Part shown: positions 1 to 5,028 of the stretch, one piece after another
Position numbering within the stretch: the first letter of the stretch is position 1
Layout: each line of letters starts with the position of its first letter
The notes under the pieces: model-generated
Told to the model about the DNA's origin: nothing
Database searches by the model: none
What the model saw: the letters and a program-made list of their open reading frames with translations, nothing else
Source of the DNA: Natronohydrobacter sp.
GTDB lineage: Bacteria; Pseudomonadota; Alphaproteobacteria; Rhodobacterales; Rhodobacteraceae
Direction: 5' to 3'
Assembly (NCBI GenBank): GCA_007116445.1
Contig: SKIM01000199.1
Span: forward strand, 1-7,966
Length of the DNA stretch: 7,966 bases
Program-made: the position numbers and the translations under genes

Positions 1-175
1 CCAGCTCTTCGCCCAGAAACCCGGCCAGACCGTTGCCATAAACGAAGTAAACGCCGCCCTGGCTGGCTGTGCCGACGGTCAGATCAGACGGCCAGCCGTC
101 ACGATCCTGTGCCGAAGCGACGGAAACCGCCATGAAGGACGCAGCGGCCAGAGCCGCGAAATTGGTGAAACGCAT
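1..175 (-). CDS. TAXI-family TRAP transporter solute-binding protein (N-terminal part only)
   Basis: This is the first 58 codons of a periplasmic substrate-binding protein; the rest lies beyond the left edge. Residues 1-22 form a Sec signal peptide: MRF start, an Ala-rich hydrophobic core, and a likely cut after A-S-A at residue 22. The mature protein begins Q-D-R-D-G-W and then has L-T-V-G-T-A-S-Q-G-G-V-Y-F at about residues 32-44. That matches the 'GT(G)xxGGxYYxxG' opening of TAXI (TRAP-associated extracytoplasmic immunogenic) binding proteins. Proteins of this family bind small organic acids or amino acids and pass them to a fused TRAP membrane permease. The ATG at 175 is supported by a good ribosome binding site. 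The substrate cannot be told, and whether a permease gene follows is outside the window. The gene is divergent from lolA and probably functionally unrelated to the polysaccharide genes. Confidence 0.85.
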   Translation of the reverse strand, partial: MRFTNFAALAAASFMAVSVASAQDRDGWPSDLTVGTASQGGVYFVYGNGLAGFLGEEL

Positions 176-179
176 TGGG

Positions 180-187
180 ACCTCCCC
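180..187 (-). promoter_or_regulatory. Ribosome binding site of the TAXI gene
   Basis: The minus strand reads GGGGAGGT here. The GGAGG core ends five bases before the ATG at 175, which supports that start codon. Confidence 0.75.
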
Positions 188-213
188 TATGTTTTGCGTT
201 GTTGCGGGCCCGT

Positions 214-237
214 TGCAGCCCCCCTCCGGGGTCTGCA
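214..237. other. GC-rich hairpin in the presumed TAXI gene leader
   Basis: TGCAG-CCCC at 214-222 pairs with GGGG-T-CTGCA at 228-237: a nine-base-pair stem with a single bulged T and a five-base loop. It has no T-tract on either side, so it is not a classical intrinsic terminator. If the leftward promoter near 335 is real, the hairpin lies in the 5' leader about 40 bases upstream of the start codon. It could be a leader structure or a chance GC-rich palindrome. Confidence 0.4.
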
Positions 238-334
238 GGGCACTGGCGGGACTGAAGCGATGCCGGCAGCAAAAAGCAAGGGCGCGAAAGACATGCACGC
301 CAGCAATCGGGCATCGCGCAGATTGATGGGTACA

Positions 335-364
335 ATTCTACACATTAGGTCGCGCCGATGTATC
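335..364 (-). promoter_or_regulatory. Possible leftward promoter for the TAXI gene
   Basis: On the minus strand TAGAAT (340 to 335) matches five of six bases of the sigma-70 -10 box. Eighteen bases upstream is GATACA (364 to 359), only a half match to the -35 box. The -10 box lies inside one of the two TTCTACACA repeats, so a protein bound there would be expected to affect this promoter. The predicted leader would be about 150 bases. This is a consensus-based guess. Confidence 0.3.
336..344. repeat. Direct repeat copy 1, TTCTACACA
   Basis: The plus strand reads TTCTACACA (TGTGTAGAA on the minus strand). An identical nine-base copy lies at 368-376, 32 bases on, which is about three helical turns. 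This copy overlaps the candidate -10 box of the leftward promoter. The arrangement is what a regulator bound on one face of the helix would produce. Confidence 0.45.
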
Positions 365-367
365 ACT

Positions 368-376
368 TTCTACACA
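368..376. repeat. Direct repeat copy 2, TTCTACACA
   Basis: Exact second copy of the nine-base word at 336-344. It lies just upstream of the weak -35 match of the leftward promoter. A weaker, inverted relative (TGTGTAG) occurs at 478-484. Confidence 0.45.
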
Positions 377-540
377 CCTCGCAGCGCGGGCGCGGCCCAT
401 CAGGGCGCGCATGGTGCCATCTGAACACATGCCGGGGCGCAAAAACGGCGGGCCGTGGTTTCGGCAACTCTCTGCCTTGTGTAGCGCCTGTGAGCAGATC
501 TGGGCTTCCGCAGAGCGCAAAAACCGCTATCAAGATGCCT

Positions 541-1146
541 ATGACGATATCGCGCCGCTCCCTCCTGCTCTCCGTGCCTGCCTTCGTGCTGGCAAGCCCC
601 GCCATCGCGCAGCGCATCCCGCTGGATGAGATCTCGCGCTATTTCAACAGCTTTTCCACGGCGCAGGGGGATTTCACCCAGATCAACCCGGATGGCACGA
701 TCTCGACCGGACGCGTCTTCATCCGCCGCCCCGGTCGCGTGCGGTTCGAATATGACCCGCCCGACCGCTCGCTGGTCATGGCAGGCGGTGGTCAGGTGGC
801 GATCTTTGACGGGCGGTCCAATCAGGGCCCGAGCCAATACCCGCTGCGCCAGACCCCGCTGAACCTGATTCTGGAACAGAATGTCAATTTCCAGAATCGC
901 CGCATGGTCGTGGGCCATACCGATGACGGCACCACAACGACCGTGATTGCCCAAGATCCTGAAAACCCGCAATTCGGCTCGATCCGGCTGGTGTTTTCGC
1001 CCAATCCGACAGAATTGCGCCAATGGATCATCCGCGACGATACGGGTGCGGAAACGACCGTGATCCTGGGAAATATGGAATTCGGCACCACATTGTCGGC
1101 GCGGTTGTTCAACATCACGGCAGAGGTCGATTCGCGCCGACGCTGA
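541..1146 (+). CDS. lolA: Outer-membrane lipoprotein carrier protein LolA
   Basis: LolA is the periplasmic chaperone that takes mature lipoproteins from the LolCDE transporter at the inner membrane and carries them to the outer membrane. The 201-residue product has a signal peptide (residues 1-23, cut after A-I-A), with S-R-R-S-L-L-L at residues 4-10 that resembles a Tat signal. The mature part shows the LolA fold signature: the Q-G-D-F-T-Q strand near 42-47, G-R-V-F-I-R-R-P-G-R-V-R-F-E-Y at 57-71, a Q-V-A-I-F-D strand at 85-90 and the T-P-L-N-L-I-L segment at 105-111. Length is normal for the family. The start is uncertain by two codons: ATG at 535 (adding Met-Pro) is equally possible, and neither has a strong ribosome binding site. 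The frame is open back to 358, but that extension is not protein-like and would bury the signal peptide. The gene appears monocistronic and faces the same way as the polysaccharide operon 183 bases downstream. Confidence 0.9.
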   Translation: MTISRRSLLLSVPAFVLASPAIAQRIPLDEISRYFNSFSTAQGDFTQINPDGTISTGRVFIRRPGRVRFEYDPPDRSLVMAGGGQVAIFDGRSNQGPSQYPLRQTPLNLILEQNVNFQNRRMVVGHTDDGTTTTVIAQDPENPQFGSIRLVFSPNPTELRQWIIRDDTGAETTVILGNMEFGTTLSARLFNITAEVDSRRR

Positions 1147-1167
1147 GCGCGCGGCCGCGGCGCGCGC
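1147..1167 (+). terminator. GC hairpin right after lolA (possible terminator)
   Basis: GCGCGCG at 1147-1153 pairs with CGCGCGC at 1161-1167 around a seven-base loop, beginning directly after the lolA stop codon. There is no T-run after it, so if it acts it would do so as an RNA 3'-end stabiliser or with Rho. In DNA this GC-rich, such palindromes also arise by chance. Confidence 0.3.
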
Positions 1168-1201
1168 CGGAGCATTGCCGCACCACCGAAGATAATTCGC
1201 G

Positions 1202-1219
1202 GGCAAGCGACCTCTTGCC
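1202..1219 (+). terminator. Second hairpin between lolA and the polysaccharide operon
   Basis: GGCAAG (1202-1207) and CTTGCC (1214-1219) form a six-base-pair stem with a six-base loop. A mildly T-containing stretch (GCCTTGCTTTC) follows. It is a weak candidate for the lolA transcription end. Confidence 0.3.
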
Positions 1220-1242
1220 GCCTTGCTTTCGCCCCAATCTGG

Positions 1243-1272
1243 TCGTCAAACCGCACGATTAGCGGTTACTAT
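1243..1272 (+). promoter_or_regulatory. Candidate promoter of the polysaccharide/PKS operon
   Basis: TCGTCA (1243-1248) and TACTAT (1267-1272) each match four of six bases of the sigma-70 boxes, with 18 bases between them. This is the best candidate in the 183-base gap upstream of the CpsD-like gene, and an inverted repeat sits exactly in its spacer. Positions and strength are guesses from consensus. Confidence 0.35.
1249..1267. promoter_or_regulatory. Inverted repeat AACCGC-N7-GCGGTT, candidate operator
   Basis: A perfect six-base inverted repeat (1249-1254 and 1262-1267) with an AT-leaning seven-base spacer. It fills the gap between the candidate -35 and -10 boxes, the usual place for a repressor dimer site. 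The 19-base dyad with arm centres 13 bases apart would suit a dimeric helix-turn-helix regulator. I cannot name the regulator family. Confidence 0.4.
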
Positions 1273-1329
1273 AGGAGCGGCGGGAAACAATCCGGTAACT
1301 CCGCCCTTCTGTTGGAAACTGGTCAGAGC

Positions 1330-2205
1330 ATGGTCGACACGCGACGCCTGGAAAAATTCATGAACCTCGGAGAGCCTGCTGGCCCCGAGGGTCAGTCGCG
1401 TGGCGCACCGAACGCGCCGCGCAACAGTCTTGCACTGTCGGGACATCGCGACATGCGTCGCTCCGGGCAGGACCGCGCCGCGATTGCACATCGACGCAGC
1501 AACATTGATGACAACTGGACCGCGCTCAGCGACCACAGCCGCGACCCCGACCCGGAGGTGCAGATCCGGCAATTCAACCTGATGGCGCGCAGCACCGACA
1601 TCATCGCGCGGTTTGACGTGCTGCGCACGCAGCTTGTCCAGACATTCCGTAACCGCAAGCTGGTCAGCCTCGGGGTCAGTGCGCCGCGCGCAGGTGCAGG
1701 GACATCCTTCGTGACGGCAGGGCTGCTCGCGTCCATGGCGCGGCGTGCTGATCTGCGCGTCATCGGTCTGGATCTGAACCTGCGCCGCCCCGGTCTGCAT
1801 CGGTATTTCGAGATCGCCCCGCAGGTTCCGGTTCTCGACCTGCTGTCCGGCCGCGTCGGTCCTGACACGGCCCTGCAACGCCTGACCGATACAGTTGCGC
1901 TGGCGGTTGGCCAGCCCGTCGCGGAAATGGCGCTGAACACGCAGTTTTCAGCCGATGACCTCGCTGTGACCGTCGCTGATCTGCATGATGGCTACGCGCC
2001 CGATCTGATCATCTGCGACCTGCCCCCGATGCTGGACGGGGATATGGCGCTGGCAATCTGCGGCCATCTCGACGCCATGCTGCTGGTGGCTGACAGTCAG
2101 CGCAACTCATCAGCGGAAATGGCCGAATCCGAACGGTTGCTGACAGGGCAGGCCGAATTTCTGGGGGTGGTCCTGAACAATTACACGGGCAGGGAACTCG
2201 TCTGA
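1330..2205 (+). CDS. CpsD/CapB-like polysaccharide P-loop protein with a degenerate Walker A
   Basis: A 291-residue cytoplasmic protein related to the kinase half of bacterial tyrosine (BY) kinases, which act with Wzz-type proteins to control polysaccharide chain length and export. Residues 1-80 are polar and probably disordered. The P-loop fold follows: a Walker A-like segment at 118-127 (A-P-R-A-G-A-G-T-S-F), a Walker A' segment at 148-154 (D-L-N-L-R-R-P) and Walker B at 226-233 (L-I-I-C-D-L-P-P). The V-L-N-N motif near the end is also typical. Two hallmarks are absent. The Walker A lysine is Thr125, and there is no C-terminal tyrosine cluster (only Tyr284). Autokinase activity is therefore doubtful, and the protein may be a regulatory partner of the adjacent Wzz protein. 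ATG 1330 is preferred; a TTG at 1312 is in frame, and neither has a clear ribosome binding site. It is probably the first gene of the operon. Confidence 0.8.
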   Translation: MVDTRRLEKFMNLGEPAGPEGQSRGAPNAPRNSLALSGHRDMRRSGQDRAAIAHRRSNIDDNWTALSDHSRDPDPEVQIRQFNLMARSTDIIARFDVLRTQLVQTFRNRKLVSLGVSAPRAGAGTSFVTAGLLASMARRADLRVIGLDLNLRRPGLHRYFEIAPQVPVLDLLSGRVGPDTALQRLTDTVALAVGQPVAEMALNTQFSADDLAVTVADLHDGYAPDLIICDLPPMLDGDMALAICGHLDAMLLVADSQRNSSAEMAESERLLTGQAEFLGVVLNNYTGRELV

Positions 2206-2238
2206 TGCCTGCCAGAACCGCGTGAAAGCACTGCCGCC

Positions 2239-3519
2239 ATGGGTCCGATCCAATCATTTCAGGAAATCCACGACTTCTTGCGGCGGCGCTGGCCTGTCAT
2301 CTTGCTGGGGCTGGCGCTGGGGCTGTGTATCGGGCTGTTCATGGCATTGCGCAACACGCCGGTCTTTCAGGCCGTGGCGGTCCTGTCCACGCGGGTCGAA
2401 GCTGTATCCGAAGACGCTGTGCGCGGCACCCCGGCAGGGTCATCGGCACGGCTGATGCAGCTGATCGAGCAGCGCCTGACCTCGCGCGACAACATGTTGC
2501 GGCTTGCCGATGATTACGCGCTGTTCACGGCCCTGCCCGCGCAGCAACGCGCCGAAATGATGCGCCAGTCGATCACCCTGCTGTCACAGGCCGCAGTGAA
2601 TATAGGCTTGGGCGCGGACGGCGCGCTGGCATCGATGGTGATCATGGTGCGCGCGCCATCGGGCGAGATCTCTGCGGCGATTGCCAATGAACTGGCCCGG
2701 ATGGTGGTGCAGGAAACAGGCGCCGGGCGCACGGCGCGGGCGCGTCAGACGCTGGAGTTTCTGCAAACCGAGGAGGCGCGGCTGGCCGCCGAGCTGGAAG
2801 CGCTGCGCACTGAGGCCCGCGCCTTCAGCCTCGAGAACGCCAATGTCATGTCCTTCAGCGCCGAGATGCGCCGCGCCGAGCTGACCCGCCTGATCGACGC
2901 GATCGAGTCCACCCGCAGCGAAATCGACGCCGCCGAAGCCGAGCTGGAGGGGCTGAGCGCGCAGGATATCTCGCCACGTCGGCAGATCCAGCTGCGCGAG
3001 GCGCTCAGCGTGCGCCGCTCAGAACTTGCCCGGCTGGAACAGCGCCAGACCGAATTCGAACCGTTCTTCCAGAGCGTCGCCGAAGCCGAGCGCGTGCTGG
3101 CCATGTTTGGCGAACGCGAAGCGCGGCTGCAGGACCGGATCAGCGATGTGGCCGGACAGGTCGCGGCCGCCGAAGCGGCGCTGCGGCTCGAAGCGGATTC
3201 GCGCAGCGCCACTTTCGAAATCGTCGAAGAGGCTGCCGTCCCGGCATACGCAATCTCGCGCTCCAAACGCCAGACCGTGATTCTGGGCGTGATCGCGGGC
3301 GGGGTCATCGCAACACTCGCAGCGTTTGCCTATGAAGTGATCCGCCCGGCATTGCGCAGCACCGCACAGGTCCAGCGCGAATTGGGAATGCGTCCGGTGC
3401 TGGTCTTGCCAGGGCTGGTTCTGCCCGCGCAGCGCCGCCGCGCGCGGTTGCAATGGGGGGCCGTCGCAGGGGCCGTGGTGCTGACACTGCTGGCAATCCT
3501 GGCCCTGTCCCCGAGCTAG
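2239..3519 (+). CDS. Wzz-type chain-length determinant / polysaccharide co-polymerase
   Basis: A 426-residue inner-membrane protein of the Wzz/GumC-like co-polymerase family, which sets polymer length and couples polymerisation to export. The layout is classic. A short cytoplasmic start (F-L-R-R-R-W at 13-18) precedes TM1 at about 18-38. A periplasmic domain with long charged coiled-coil stretches spans about 165-320. The E-E-A-A-V-P-A-Y-A segment at 330-338 leads into TM2 at about 345-367. Unlike simple Wzz proteins, about 38 residues after TM2 (R-E-L-G-M-R-P-V, then an Arg-rich patch) lead to an apparent third helix at 406-424 and almost no tail. There is no kinase domain; that function is carried by the preceding gene, 33 bases upstream. 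The ATG at 2239 has only a weak ribosome binding site. No other in-frame ATG exists between the previous stop and this codon. Confidence 0.85.
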   Translation: MGPIQSFQEIHDFLRRRWPVILLGLALGLCIGLFMALRNTPVFQAVAVLSTRVEAVSEDAVRGTPAGSSARLMQLIEQRLTSRDNMLRLADDYALFTALPAQQRAEMMRQSITLLSQAAVNIGLGADGALASMVIMVRAPSGEISAAIANELARMVVQETGAGRTARARQTLEFLQTEEARLAAELEALRTEARAFSLENANVMSFSAEMRRAELTRLIDAIESTRSEIDAAEAELEGLSAQDISPRRQIQLREALSVRRSELARLEQRQTEFEPFFQSVAEAERVLAMFGEREARLQDRISDVAGQVAAAEAALRLEADSRSATFEIVEEAAVPAYAISRSKRQTVILGVIAGGVIATLAAFAYEVIRPALRSTAQVQRELGMRPVLVLPGLVLPAQRRRARLQWGAVAGAVVLTLLAILALSPS

Positions 3520-3537
3520 AGCAGGGCGCGTCCGATC

Positions 3538-5028
3538 ATGCCCAATGTCATCGCCTATACGGTTCTGCTGCTCTGGCCACTCGTGATCTGGTGGATGTTT
3601 CGCAAGATGCCGCCCGAGCGCGCCTTCATCTGGTCGATCCTCGGCGGTTACATGCTCCTGCCCGAGCTGACCGAATTCAACCTGCCGATGATCCCCGCCT
3701 TCGACAAGGTGTCGATCCCCAATCTGACAGCCTTTCTGGTGGCGGCCATGGTGGTCAAGCTGCGCTTTGCGGCCCTGCCGGATGGCATCGTCGCGCGCAT
3801 TTGCCTTGCGCTGCTGATCCTCGCGCCAGTGGCGTCGGTCTTCACCAATACCGACCCGCTGATCTTCGGCCAGATCGAGCTTGGTCGCATGCAACTGGCG
3901 CTGGAAGAGGTGACCACCTTGCCCGGAATGCGGGTCTATGATTCCATTTCGGCACTGGTGCGCGCGATCATTCTGCTGTTGCCCTTCATCATGGCGCGCC
4001 AGCTGCTCGCCTCGGAAGCCGCGCTGCGCGAATTCCTGCGCGCGCTGGTCATCGCCGGGCTGATCTATTCGGTGCCGATGCTCTATGAAGTCCGCTTCAG
4101 CCCGCAGCTGCACACCAATATCTACGGCTTCTTCCAGCATGATTTCGCACAGATGATGCGCGAGGGCGGCTTCCGTCCCATCGTCTTCATGCCCCACGGG
4201 CTGTGGGTGGCGTTTTTCGCAGCGACCGCAGCGCTCAGCGCGCTCTTTTTTCTGCGCGAGGCCCCGCCCCCCGAGCGCCTGCAGAAACTGGCCATCGCGC
4301 TCTATCTGCTGGTGATCCTGTGGCTGTGCAAAAGCATGGGCGCGCGGTTGATCGTGCTGGCGCTGGCGCCGCTGGTGCTCTTTGCGTCCGTGCGCGCGCA
4401 GTTGCGGGTCGCGGCAGGCATGGCGCTGGTCGCGATCACCTATCCGCTGTTGCGCGGCGCAGACCTGCTGCCCACGCGCGCCGTGGTCGACTATCTCTAC
4501 ACGCGATGGCCCGAACGCGCGCAATCGCTGGAATTCCGGTTCGACAACGAAGATCTGCTGCTGGCCCATGCCTGGGAAAAGCCACTGGTGGGTTGGGGCG
4601 GCTGGGGGCGCAATCTGATCCGCGATCCGCTCTCGGGCGAGATCGTGACCATCTCTGACGGGATGTGGGTGATCGTTATCGGGCAGTTTGGCTGGATCGG
4701 TTATCTGGGCACATTCGGGCTGCTATGCCTGCCGCTCTTCGCGCTCTACCACATCTATCGGCGCGCCCCGAAACCCGAGCTGCCGCGCGCGCTCGGCATC
4801 TGTGCGCTGCTGCATGGGGCCAATCTCATCGATCTCTTGCCCAATGCCACGCTGATTCCGCTGACCTGGCTGCTGGCGGGCGCACTTCTGGGCCATGCCG
4901 AACACGCCCGCGCCCGCCTGCGCGCCCGGACCCCGCATCTGGCCGATGGGCTGGCGCGAGGCGGATTGCTGACCAGCGCGCGGCTCGATGATCCGCGCAA
5001 GCGCAGCGGCAGAGGAGTGATCGGATGA
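3538..5028 (+). CDS. O-antigen ligase / Wzy-like polysaccharide polymerase (polytopic membrane protein)
   Basis: A 496-residue protein with roughly ten or more hydrophobic segments (for example about 5-20, 30-42, 62-78, 86-102, 138-156, 165-182, 220-239, 250-264, 270-300, 376-405, 435-452). It has a large central loop at about 183-218 containing Y-E-V-R-F-S-P-Q-L-H and the G-G-F-R-P-I-V-F-M-P-H-G stretch. A second loop at 305-375 has S-L-E-F-R-F-D-N-E-D and K-P-L-V-G-W-G-G-W-G. Arg- and Glu-containing loops of this kind, and the final G-W-G element, are typical of the WaaL/Wzy-C superfamily, which joins undecaprenyl-linked sugar units or ligates polymer. From the sequence alone I cannot separate polymerase from ligase. 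Adjacency to a Wzz protein favours polymerase. The Arg-rich tail (about 455-496) should be cytoplasmic. The gene starts 18 bases after the Wzz stop and overlaps the PKS start by four bases. Confidence 0.8.
   Translation: MPNVIAYTVLLLWPLVIWWMFRKMPPERAFIWSILGGYMLLPELTEFNLPMIPAFDKVSIPNLTAFLVAAMVVKLRFAALPDGIVARICLALLILAPVASVFTNTDPLIFGQIELGRMQLALEEVTTLPGMRVYDSISALVRAIILLLPFIMARQLLASEAALREFLRALVIAGLIYSVPMLYEVRFSPQLHTNIYGFFQHDFAQMMREGGFRPIVFMPHGLWVAFFAATAALSALFFLREAPPPERLQKLAIALYLLVILWLCKSMGARLIVLALAPLVLFASVRAQLRVAAGMALVAITYPLLRGADLLPTRAVVDYLYTRWPERAQSLEFRFDNEDLLLAHAWEKPLVGWGGWGRNLIRDPLSGEIVTISDGMWVIVIGQFGWIGYLGTFGLLCLPLFALYHIYRRAPKPELPRALGICALLHGANLIDLLPNATLIPLTWLLAGALLGHAEHARARLRARTPHLADGLARGGLLTSARLDDPRKRSGRGVIG
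5012..5017 (+). promoter_or_regulatory. Strong ribosome binding site of the PKS gene
   Basis: GAGGAG lies seven bases before the PKS ATG at 5025, inside the last codons of the preceding gene. It is the best ribosome binding site in the operon and fixes the PKS start. With the ATGA overlap it implies translational coupling. Confidence 0.8.

Larger units (their letters stand above)
176..540. other. Divergent intergenic region between the TAXI gene and lolA
   Basis: About 365 bases with no convincing gene on either strand. Short open frames here (for example the in-frame extension of lolA back to 358) are rich in Cys, Arg and His, resemble no protein I know and have no ribosome binding site. 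The region holds a GC-rich hairpin (214-237), a possible leftward promoter (335-364) and two 9-base direct repeats (336-344, 368-376). I see no convincing rightward promoter for lolA. Confidence 0.6.

Noticed and set aside
358..540. N-terminal extension of lolA from ATG 358
   Set aside because: The extra 60 residues have no ribosome binding site or known homology and would place the signal peptide internally, so the start at 541 (or 535) is preferred.
400..1206. 268-codon minus-strand frame across lolA
   Set aside because: It shadows lolA, which has clear family motifs and a signal peptide. The antisense protein is low in hydrophobic structure and rich in Arg, His and Asp.
1312..1329. TTG start for the CpsD-like gene
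   Set aside because: It adds only six residues, has no ribosome binding site and is weaker than the ATG at 1330.
3019..4569. 516-codon open frame on the minus strand
   Set aside because: It lies antisense to the Wzz and Wzy-like genes. Its product is full of Gln, His, Arg and Asp runs with no domain, which is the usual mirror of GC-rich coding DNA.
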